In this document: positions 54,601 to 62,057 of the stretch, in pieces | Layout of the letters: each line of letters begins with the position of its first letter | How positions within the stretch are numbered: position 1 is the first letter of the stretch | Notes under the pieces: generated by a model | Database searches by the model: none | What the model was told of the DNA's origin: nothing | What the model saw: only the letters and a program-made list of their open reading frames with translations | Made by a program: the position numbers and the translations under genes | NCBI RefSeq assembly: GCF_027579695.1 | Contig: NC_083572.1 | Location: 19,299,421 to 19,363,420, forward strand | Origin: Neoarius graeffei | Lineage: Eukaryota; Chordata; Actinopteri; Siluriformes; Ariidae | Direction: 5' to 3' | Length of the DNA stretch: 64,000 nucleotides

Positions 54601-54971
54601 ACATTGGCCCCTTCAAGGTGGTGCGCAGGGTGAACCCTGTCTCCTACCGGCTCCAGTTGCCCCGGACTCTGAGGATCAACCCCACTTTCCATGTTTCCCT
54701 GTTACGGCCCGTACTGACGTCTACGTATGCCCCTGCCCCTAGGAACCCCCCACCCCCCCGCATCTTCCAGGGGCAGACTGTGTTCACTGTGAATCGCCTG
54801 CTTGACTCCCGCCGGGTCCGCGGCGGGTTGCAATATCTGGTGGACTGGGAGGGCTATGGTCCTGAGGAGCGCTGCTGGGTTCCTGCTCGGGATGTCCTTG
54901 ATAAAGAACTATGTCGGGACTTCCATTCGGCCCATCCGGATCGCCCTGGGAACGTCAGGAGACGCTCCTAG
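51639..54971 (+). CDS. Chromovirus Pol (PR-RT-RH-IN-chromodomain), -1 frame
   Basis: Expressed as Gag-Pol. The frame is open from 51576 to TAG 54969-54971, and slippage would enter it at 51639. Residue positions below count from 51576. Protease [11 protein letters not shown] (~64-73). RT with [34 protein letters not shown] and [13 protein letters not shown] (~380). RNase [16 protein letters not shown] (~525) and [10 protein letters not shown]. Integrase HHCC zinc finger [17 protein letters not shown]...CEVC (~709-750) and DDE at [17 protein letters not shown] and [13 protein letters not shown] module RYIGPFKVV (~1007). Chromodomain [17 protein letters not shown] (~1090-1106), which in this group steers integration to marked chromatin. 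No missing catalytic residue and no stop. Confidence 0.96.
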   Translation, partial: RTAPSSRGRVVTGPTLSPGLPGQGIYIPVSISWGESVHSCQALIDSGAAGNFMDIHFAQSINIPTAPLEVPLSVSALDGQALGDGRVTQVTSPVFLQSQGHKEEISLHLIPSPEFPVILGLPWLTRHNPRIDWVTSQVVEWGPACHASCLLSSSPVSPAEPPDLTELSQVPTEYWDLKEVFSKSRAAVLPPHRAYDCAIDLLPGTTPPRGRLFSLSQPERKAMEEYLKDALVSGFIRPSTSPAGAGFFFVGKKDGGLRPCIDYRGLNKITVRNRYPLPLMSTAFDLLQGATVFTKLDLRNAYHLIRIRQGDEWKTAFNTPSGHYEYQVMPFGLTNAPAVFQALINDVLRDMINLYVFVYLDDILIFSKTVQEHRHHVRQVLQRLLQNNLFAKAQKCEFHVPEVSFLGFIVRTGQLQMDPAKTLAVRDWPTPKSVKEVQRFLGFANFYRKFIRNFSSVAAPMSDLTKGTGGSYGWSPQAEKAFKDLKDRFCTAPILVLPDTSQPFIVEVDASDSGVGAVLSQRSEGKLHPCAYFSHRLSPAESRYDVGDRELLAVKLALEEWRHWLEGAQHPFLVWTDHKNLEYLQQAKRLNPRQARWALFFSRFDFTLSYRPGSKNTKPDALSRLFSATNRENEVGPIIPVSRIVAPVHWGIEEAVRRAQRQDPGPGTGPPGLLYVPHQARAKVLQWGHSSPLTAHPGARRTLDFLKRRFWWPNMEKEVRSFVLSCEVCTRTKNPRQRPQGLLHPLTIPRRPWSHVAVDFITGLPESQGNTVILVLVDRFSKACRFIPLCKLPSALETAKLLFNHVFRVFGLPQDIVSDRGPQFSSRVWHGFCKVIGATASLSSGFHPQSNGQTERLNQDLETTLRGLAMDNPTSWSTWLPWAEYAHNTLQSSATKLSPFQCQFGFQPPLFPDQEEDAGVPSVNQYVRRCRKTWSKVRKTLIQTSRTNQTQANRHRRPAHAFRPGQRVWLSTKDLPLRVENRKLAPRYIGPFKVVRRVNPVSYRLQLPRTLRINPTFHVSLLRPVLTSTYAPAPRNPPPPRIFQGQTVFTVNRLLDSRRVRGGLQYLVDWEGYGPEERCWVPARDVLDKELCRDFHSAHPDRPGNVRRRS

Positions 54972-54980
54972 AGGGGGGGG
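54970..54980 (+). other. Polypurine tract
   Basis: AGAGGGGGGGG lies three bases before the 3' LTR and overlaps the pol stop TAG. Confidence 0.85.
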
Positions 54981-54983
54981 TCC

Positions 54984-55461
54984 TGTTAGGACTAGGACTG
55001 TTTTGGCCTCTAGAGGCCGCTGTTATTTCCTTTTCATGTCGTGTTCATTTTGGCCTCTAGAGGCCGCCACTGTTCCTGTGTTTTGAGTTTGTGTTAATTG
55101 CCTAATTATCTTCACCTGTGTCCTTAATTAGTTTGTCTATTTATACCCCTGAGTTCAGTCCTCTTGTCACGGAGTCTTTGTGCTGTTATGTTTATCTCCA
55201 GTTTCCTTTGTACTGTGTTTTTTGATCTTCTTAGCTTTTGTATTTTTGCACTTTGCTTTTCTTTTGGATTATACTCTTTGGTTTTTTTTTGTCTTTTGTT
55301 TTGCCCTGTATATAGTGTATATAGTTTAAATAAACCTTTTGATTCTTTTTCTACTTCTGCCTCACGCCTCTGCATTTGAGTCATCCCCCTGGTGGCCTAG
55401 TGGGGGTTTGCTGGATTATCACACCAACGAACCAGGTTCGAATCCCAGCAAAACCCTAACA
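54984..55461 (+). repeat. 3' LTR of chromovirus
   Basis: 478 bp, one visible substitution from the 5' LTR. Confidence 0.96.
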
Positions 55462-55714
55462 GATGTATCCTTTGAGCTAGAGACCTCAAATATTTAGTTT
55501 TGTAATGGTTATAATATCAGCTTCTAGAAAATGTAATCTTTTTTGGAGCTGCTTGTCTGAGTAATAAATTATTATAATATTAATGGGTTGCATCTATTTT
55601 GAGACACCCTGTACAGTATATATGGCCAACTAATAACATTTTTAAAAGAAACAGGTGTAATAGAGAACATTTAGTTTTGGTTTGTTTGTTTTTTTTCCTG
55701 ACAATCTTCTGTTC

Positions 55715-55773
55715 CGGGCGGCAAAGTGGTGTAGTGGTTAGTGCTGTTGCCTCACAGCAAGAAGGTCCGGGTT
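55715..55773 (+). mobile_element. SINE family A, head fragment
   Basis: Only the tRNA-like head (GGCGGCAAAGTGGTGTAGTG to GGTCCGGGTT). It ends at a palindrome. Confidence 0.8.
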
Positions 55774-55801
55774 CTATTTACACTGGATCCGGTGTAAATA
55801 G
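55774..55801. repeat. 28-bp near-perfect palindrome
   Basis: Arms CTATTTACAC and GTGTAAATAG around a GGATCC centre, placed exactly where the SINE head breaks off. Confidence 0.85.
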
Positions 55802-56451
55802 CTGCCGGATCATAATTACAGTAAACTAGTAAATACAGTAAAGGAAAAACTTGAGACTGAAAGGTTTTAACACAGGGTATATACACCAATCTTTGAGTCA
55901 ATTTACTACCATTTAATACCTTTTTTTACTACCTTCAGATTTTTTTACAACCACCACGACATCGAATTGCACCAAGTATCAATCAGAAAGATTTTGTGAC
56001 ATGCACATAGATTTTGTCATCCAACACTTACTTACATCATTACCATTATCCAGGAGACTCGGTTGCATATTTCGCAACAGGGCATTAGTTACAGTAACAA
56101 TGTGAGGTGGGGTGGTTTGCTTCATTTAAGTGATGAAATGGTACTGGATTTAAACTTACAACCTTCTTGAAGACTGACTTCCAACCATTCGGCGACAGCT
56201 ACAAATACTACAAAAGAAGAGATTTAGACAAAAATATTGCACATTTATTTAATTTCCAACCGGGAAATTAACAAAATACTTGGAGAAGCAAAAAAAAAAA
56301 GAAAGAGAGAGAGAGAACCATGAACCATGAAGAACCATGTTTAATCCCTGTGAGGGCTCAATCAATAAAAGTATCATTACATTTACCAACGGAGGATCTC
56401 TAGCAACTACGTGCTCAAAACCATCCTCGCTGACTAGAGAGAATCAAAATT

Positions 56452-57160
56452 TTATGGCAAGTGCCTCAGCTGCATAGCCTTGTCCTGGATAGTGTTGTCC
56501 ATTTGCACCAATTCCTCCTTCTTCTCTTTATATCTTCTCCTAAGTGAATTGGATTTTGTAATTAGCTCAGCCATTTTAGACCCAGCCTTCCCCTCGGCCT
56601 CCTCAGCCAACTTGTTGGCATCGCATTCCAGGATGATGCAGACTTCTTGGAGGACTTTCCGTTGCCGCCTTAGCTCCTCCAGCTCTTCCTCTGCAGCCTT
56701 TCTCTTTAGAGTATGAGCAGCACTCTCCCTCTTCTTTCGTTCCTGCTCAAGATATAACCTATACTGGGACCTTGCTGAGGCCACAGAGGCCAGTAGGTCC
56801 TTGGTTAAAGGGACGTGGAGGACCCCACCACAGCTGCTGACCTTATCGCAGATCAACCTCAGTGACTCCAAAGATTCTTCGAGCAGGTTGCACGTCTCCA
56901 CCTCCTTGTTGGTGGAGAAGCCTCTTTCCACTGTGGCTTGGCCATGTGACAAAAGCAGAAGACTCTGGATGAACTTCAAGAGGTCAGTGTGGTGCCGAGA
57001 GCGGTGTGTAGGAACACATCCACACGTTGCTTTCCACCACCATAGAGCTCCGCATGCTCTGCCTGGAGGAGCTCCATGAACTTAAAATTCACATTGGGCC
57101 CATCCATGCCAATGGACAGCAGCTCCCTCATGTTCAGTGGTGCAACACACTCCTGTGAAT
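56452..57160 (-). pseudogene. hAT-like transposase 3' exon (dimerisation end)
   Basis: After an acceptor near 57154 (tccattcacag) the frame reads ECVAPLNMRELLSIGMDGPN then VNFKFMEL, and ends at a stop near 56976. A +1/-1 shift leads to KFIQSLLLLSHGQATVERGF then STNKEVETCNLLEESL, the conserved hAT C-terminal type motif. A Lys/Glu-rich coiled coil (about 100 residues) follows, ending in a stop at 56452-56454. The region normally between VNFK... and LSHGQ... is deleted. Confidence 0.7.
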
Positions 57161-57508
57161 GGACAAAAGAGAAAGCATCATTGCAATTATCATTCAGATA
57201 CAGCTTTACTGTACATTTGATTACTTGCAATGAACACAGGTCTAGAGTCAACTAGTTGAATCTATCCTATACAGCATTTGATTAAAAAAAAAAAAAAAAC
57301 AAGCAGACAAAAATGTTGTCATCAACTCAAATAGCTGCGGAATGACGTACGTCATTATAGAAACCCGAGAAAACCAGGCACTGTTCTTGTTTACATTTCA
57401 AATCCATCCGTTTCGGGCGCGTAAGAAAAATATCCCCGTAAACTCCGCTTTTCCGTTTAAAGAGCCGAAAACTCTAAGTCTAACAAATTGGCCAAGTGAA
57501 TAAAGCGT

Positions 57509-57678
57509 GTGTAACAGAAAAGGCTTTCCGTTATGATGTCTGTCTCCACCTGCGTGCGTTTGCGCTGACCGCAGTTAACCGGGTGCAGCTGAAGTGTCAA
57601 TCACCAAATTAACAAGGGGCAGCGCAAACGCACGCAGGTGGAGACAGACATCATAACGGAAAGCCTTTTCTGTTACAC
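57509..57678. repeat. Perfect 59-bp inverted repeat
   Basis: Arms 57509-57567 and 57620-57678 appear perfectly complementary. They start GTGTAACAGAAAAGGCTTTC and are separated by 52 bp. It lies in the intron-like gap of the hAT-like element. A GACGTACGTC palindrome lies nearby at about 57344-57353. Confidence 0.93.
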
Positions 57679-58119
57679 GTGCGTAGACAAAAAAAAAAAT
57701 ACCGTTTAGAAACATGGCGGACGGAGTAGAAAATGCCACCAAACTTCTTTATTTGAAAAATAAAACCCTTCGTTTTACCTTTATAAAAGTGTGTAACTGA
57801 TATATACCATGTGTGGAAATTATTGTTGTGTTTGGTGGTTAATTATTTTTTCATACTTATAACGTTTTGTTTTCTTAAGAACAATGGTCTCTTTTTCCAG
57901 TGTGAATTATTAATATGACCTCAACCGCATACGGACCCAGATAGCAAAAGGGCGTTGATTCGACGTTGGAATCATCGTCATGTTCTCGGGCGTTAGCTTC
58001 GTTGATGGCTTGCGAGTAAAATATTTCCAATTGATTCCAATGGATTTTCGTGAATGTCACCACATAAATAATAATAAATAAAAATAAAAACAAACAAACA
58101 AAAAAAAAACAAGAGGGTT

Positions 58120-58859
58120 GACTTACCTTTACCTGATGTAACAAGTCTTCAGCCTTCCCATGACCCAAGAACTGAGACCCGAAGTATCTGGACTTAACTT
58201 CTCCATCCTCCCAATACCGGACATGGATGTCCAGCTGTTTCTTTTTGTTTGAGTGGTTGAGGCTCTCGTCGAACATAATCACAAAGTGCCCAGCCTGGCA
58301 GATGTTTTTCGTCAGCTCCTTTTTAAAAAATGCCCCGAGGCCAAATCGAATAATGTAACCAGTTTTGTCCTTTCCGCAAGTGAACGACTTGGCTACAACG
58401 GAGTCAGGGAACATGGCGCCAAATAGCTCCCCTATTCCCATGGTTCGAGTTCAGAGACTGGTGCTTTGAAGCCGTGTTAAGGCACCACAGAGTCTCCGCC
58501 CGAAGCGTGGCATTGCCTCCCAGCACAATCTTCAAGTCTTGAGTCGGGTCCACGGGTCTGGTCTGCTCGTGCAGCTGCAGTGGTGTGGCCGTTGGTATAG
58601 CACTAGCACTAGTGCTAGCTGTCGAGGTGATAGACTGTTGCTGCCCACGACCGCGCATTCCCCTGACATGTTTCTCCGACTTCATGTGCGACCTGAGCGC
58701 ATTAGCCCCCATCCAATTAATATTAATGATTTTGAGGCATACTTTACAGTATGCCTGCCTGTCGTTCCCGACGACAGGCCTTATCCAAGCTTGAAAGCTT
58801 GGATCCCGGAGCCAGGATCGGGAAAACTTACATTTCCCCATTTCTAAACTTTTTGCCAC
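58120..58859 (-). pseudogene. hAT-like transposase 5' exon with zinc finger, frameshifted
   Basis: Reads MGKCKFSRSWLRDPSFQAWI with a C2H2 finger YCKVCLKIININWMGANALR then SHMKSEKH. Near 58445 a one-base frameshift occurs, after which the frame continues as GIGELFGAMFPDSVVAKSFT and FVIMFDESLNHSNKKKQLDI then HVRYWEDGEVKSRYFGSQFL. The exon ends at a GTAAGT donor near 58127. This order matches a large fish repeat protein family that I know only as uncharacterised hAT-like proteins. Confidence 0.7.
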
Positions 58860-59226
58860 CCGCTAGAATTCGATGAAGAGATACTGGTTCACTTAGCACT
58901 GCTTTCCGTCTCCACTTGGACTTAGCTATGTGCACGCAGACGATTTCAGATTTCTATCGACCAATGAATACAATGCATTGATATGACGTCAATATCAAGT
59001 TCATATCACACATTCATTTTTGAAGTAGCGGCGCAAGCAAGAAAGGATTTATTTTATTTTGCCTATTTCATCAAAATGAAACCAGTCATTGTCCAAAAGA
59101 AAAAAATAATACCTATTCTTTAAAAATAATACCTTTTGACCAAATTTATGACTTTTTAAGGCCATTAAATTTTGCGTTTTTGATTCATCACTTTTTAATA
59201 CTTTTTAAAACCCCGCGGACACCCTG

Positions 59227-59493
59227 TAACAGTCATCCAAATGACTGAACGTAAACATTGCTACAGTAACATACTAGCTACTATGTTGTTGACATTAGCT
59301 AGTGCTAACAGCTAGCTGCTAGTACACTGCTACAACACAGACACCGACCCTAATAATACAGTTCTTGGTCATTGCCTGGTAACAGCAAATTTATAACGGG
59401 CCATGTCTCAACAGACTAAGAAGTTATTTCAATGACATTTAATAACATTTTGTTTATCCTGAGGACCGAAAGTAAATGAAAATGTGAACAAAC
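59227..59493. other. No recognisable feature
   Basis: Contains a short AGCTAGTGCTAACAGCTAGC-like stretch (59296-59316). Unassigned. Confidence 0.3.
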
Positions 59494-59838
59494 CTTAGCT
59501 GTAATAAGATGGTGACCACCGGCTCCAGGGACGACCCGCTGATGTAGGCAGGTTACCCAGCCTGACACAAAATATTTGTAGGCATCCAAACTCTTATACG
59601 CTTTCAGATCAATACCTGTGTATGGCGATGGGTTTTTAACGATATAGGTATACAGATCATGTGGGCCGAAGTCAGGTAAAGACGAGGGCTTCGTGTACTT
59701 CCGTACGTCAGTGAACAATCCTGGTGGAAGCAGGTAAACGTCGTTCTCTAAGCCTGCTAACCTCAATTTTTGCAAATACCTCTCCCTCTGCTCGCCCTGT
59801 AAATGCCCTACGTCGCTGGATAGTGGTGTTTTCTGCAT
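59494..59838 (-). CDS. Exon of unidentified protein, head-to-head with dnpep
   Basis: From ATG 59838 it reads MQKTPLSSDVGHLQGEQRER and ends SPYTGIDLKAYKSLDAYKYF then VSGWVTCLHQRVV...ITAK at a good donor AAG|gtttgt. The pattern PYTGxxLKAYKSLDAY resembles the N-terminus of uncharacterised fish proteins with SWIM/YqaJ-type domains, some of which are repeat-derived. This is from memory and tentative. No following exon was found between here and 55.8 kb, so it may be a gene fragment. Its start lies about 250 bp from the dnpep 5' end. Confidence 0.45.
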
Positions 59839-60325
59839 CTCGCTCCTTTTTCTTTTATGTTTTTCGTTTGTCGCCTTCCTCGCATTCAAACTGATTCGAG
59901 CCGTGACGTCCAAAATGGCAGCCTAACGATGCATCACATGACTTGGTCACGTGGGTGAAAAACCTCAATAGCATATTTGACAATAAAGTTGACTTGAGAT
60001 CGTCTGTTCCACACTCCAATCCAGTAGGTGGCGGTAATGTACCTTTAAGCCGGCTTGCCAACCGCCATTAAACTCAGAAGAAGAAGAATGCGGAAGTAGT
60101 CGGACGTTTCCGCCTCTCGCGCCACTTTAAGTCTCTTTGGTGTTGCTGGGTTTATTGCTGTGATCTCAGGCTGACTGACTAAACCTTTATGCAGGTCAGC
60201 TCAGTATGAAAGACTTTACATCATAGCAGTAGACCTTTGATGTCTGAATAGTGGTTTGACGTGTGCACTTGTAAGTTAATACACCTTTTTTTAAATTAAA
60301 TAATCGGCTTTTGTTCTTATTTCAG
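59839..60325. promoter_or_regulatory. dnpep 5' flank, putative bidirectional promoter
   Basis: Holds a repeat-like stretch (TACCGCCACCTACTGGATTG on the - strand, about 60010-60040). It also holds a likely non-coding dnpep first exon ending at a GCAG|GTCAGC donor near 60194. No TATA box is obvious. The unidentified exon on the - strand lies on the other side. Confidence 0.35.
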
Positions 60326-60416
60326 TCTTTAGTCATGAAAACCTCGAAGGAAGCTGTCCAGAGCACCGCAAAGGAGTTTCTTAATTTCGTTAATCGTGGA
60401 GTTTCACCATATCATG
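60326..60416 (+). CDS. dnpep: dnpep (aspartyl aminopeptidase), first coding exon
   Basis: Cytosolic M18 zinc aminopeptidase that removes N-terminal Asp/Glu (family knowledge). The exon starts after ttatttcag at 60325. The ATG is at 60335 and the donor G|gtaagg follows 60416. It encodes MKTSKEAVQSTAKEFLNFVN and RGVSPYH, matching the conserved N-terminus of DNPEP (KEAVQ.AAKE.L.FVNR..SP.H). Only 27 residues are present. The catalytic domain lies beyond the right edge, past a LINE insertion. The neighbourhood with des supports the call. Confidence 0.85.
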
Positions 60417-60901
60417 GTAAGGAAAACAGCGTTATAGCAAAGAGCTGAAGGTGAAAACTCTGTTTTTGCTACTAGATATGTCGTTAATTTTGTATTAGTT
60501 CATGATTTTGTAGCTTACAGTTGCACAGGTTGCATATAAAAACACTGCATGCGTCTGAACATTTCGGAAGTTTATGGATACGTTCATCTCCAAGTTATGT
60601 CATTTTATTTATTTTTAGACTAACCCAGTGAGCCTCAATCTCATGATCTTGGATAATTAGCTCATAAGCCATAAACACACTTTGCCCTTTGCCCCTTTTT
60701 GCACTTTGTTCTTGATCAAAACTTTGACGGACCCAGTTATTTGATGTACAAAGTCCCAGAACAGAATCTGCAGTATCAGCCAGAATGACTCCAATGGCAA
60801 CTAGAAAAGCACTGAGAGCGCGCAGACCTCCACCAAGAATCCTTTAAAAAATTCCGGGATCCGGATCACCGCCAAAATGTAATGGATTGTAACTTGTGCC
60901 C
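60417..60901. other. dnpep intron, start
   Basis: Mostly featureless. 60815-60890 resembles the CCTCCACCAA dispersed repeat seen at 20490. Confidence 0.35.
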
Positions 60902-61085
60902 CAGTGGCGGCTGGTAGTCTTTCAAACAGGGGAGGCTGGTCGGTTACGATATTTCCAGATTTTAAAAGAAAAAACACATCAATTTTGCTCATACTCTTGC
61001 CTCTGATCTGGCTGATTGTTGGCAGGGTCACAAACTGTGAAATAACAGGTTCTTTTGGCCCATTAGCCTACTGTCCAATATACAT
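60902..61085 (+). mobile_element. hAT terminal fragment
   Basis: Begins CAGTGGCGGCTGGTAGTC, the same terminus type as the hAT element at 21969-23693. No right end is found. Confidence 0.4.
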
Positions 61086-61121
61086 GATGGTGGTGTTGGG
61101 GGGGTATATTTTCTCATCCCA

Positions 61122-61490
61122 GTCTCATTATCTCTAGCCGCTTTATCCTGTTCTACAGGGTCGCAGGCAAGCTGGAGCCTATCCCAGCTGACTACGGGCG
61201 AAAGGCGGGGTACACCCTGGACAAGTCGCCAGGTCATCACAGGGCTGACACATGGACACAGACAACCATTCACACTCACATTCACACCTACGGTCAATTT
61301 AGAGTCACCAGTTAACCTAACCTGCATGTCTTTGGACTGTGGGGGAAACCGGAGCACCCGGAGGAAACCCACGCGGACACGGGGAGAACATGCAAACTCC
61401 ACACAGAAAGGCCCTCGCCGGCCACGGGGCTCGAACTCGGACCTTCTTGCTGTGAGGCGACAGCGCTAACCACTACACCATCATGTTGCC
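61122..61490 (-). mobile_element. tRNA-derived SINE, family A (reverse)
   Basis: Full-length low-divergence copy in the dnpep intron. Confidence 0.94.
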
Positions 61491-62057
61491 CGGGTATATT
61501 TTAATATTTTATATTTTAAAATTGTGGCATGTTGTTTAAAAATTGATCATTATTGAAAGCAGCTCTTCGTCAGGAACCTCAGCAGTAACAGCAGAGTGTT
61601 CTGGAATAGGCACAAGCACTGACCTTGGGGAGCCAAACAGAGCTGGGTGCCACACATTTCATTCAATGACACTTTCCCTATATTTGACTTATTTTGACTG
61701 AGAAATGTTTTATTCACAATTTTGATAACCCTTCACTTTTAATCCAGGTCTGTAGTGTGAAATGTTCTCGGCTGTGTTTTTGTTTAAAAATGTTTTCCAA
61801 ATTGTAGCTGTGTTTAATTCATATCCAGAAAAATATATATTCCAATATAATATACTCAGCATAAACATTTTAAATAGATTCTATATTTTTGGTCCATCCA
61901 TGACATATTACTAAAGTAGCCTATTTACTGTTGTTGATGTGGGTCACTTGCTGTTAGCCAATTCACTTTCTCGTATCAGGAGAGCTGAAAGGAACGAGTA
62001 TTATTCCCTACCTTTTTCACCAAGTCAATTTGAGGTGTTGGTCTACCCTGCTCTTTA
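61491..62057. other. dnpep intron, no recognisable feature
   Basis: AT-rich sequence. Nothing is identified. Confidence 0.35.

Larger units (their letters stand above)
50162..55461 (+). mobile_element. Intact Ty3/Gypsy chromovirus (Tf1/sushi type), 5300 bp
   Basis: Two 478-bp LTRs (50162-50639, 54984-55461), TGTTAGGAC...ACCCTAACA, differ at one position seen by eye (T/C at about 50542 versus 55364). The target duplication is GATGT. Open gag and pol overlap in the -1 frame, with a C-terminal chromodomain, a self-complementary primer site and a polypurine tract. All parts needed for autonomous retrotransposition can be seen. It inserted into a dead DD41D transposon. Confidence 0.97.
48967..55611 (+). 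mobile_element. DD41D mariner-type transposon relic, split by a chromovirus
   Basis: The left terminus CAGGGTGTCTCAAAATA (48967-48983) is matched by its complement at 55595-55611, with TA following on the right and TG on the left. Without the retrotransposon it is about 1.34 kb. Its transposase has three frames. The spacing between the second and third catalytic residues is 41, with Asp as the last, placing it in the DD41D group of IS630/Tc1/mariner. Confidence 0.88.
55873..59226 (-). mobile_element. hAT-like element, multi-exon, internally deleted
   Basis: Short termini CAGGGTAT (left) and (inverted) CAGGGTGT (right) are flanked by TAACA on both sides, a 5-bp duplication. It encodes, on the - strand, a BED/C2H2-like finger exon, part of the core and a C-terminal dimerisation-type exon. 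The central catalytic region is missing. A MITE-like hairpin is inserted or embedded at 57509-57678. Confidence 0.65.

Noticed and set aside
52051-54692. Many open frames antisense or shifted within chromovirus pol
   Set aside because: They overlap the intact pol frame and show no domain of their own.
57509-57678. microRNA precursor
   Set aside because: Arms of 59 bp with perfect pairing and a 52-nt loop are unlike miRNA hairpins. It is more likely a MITE or foldback repeat.
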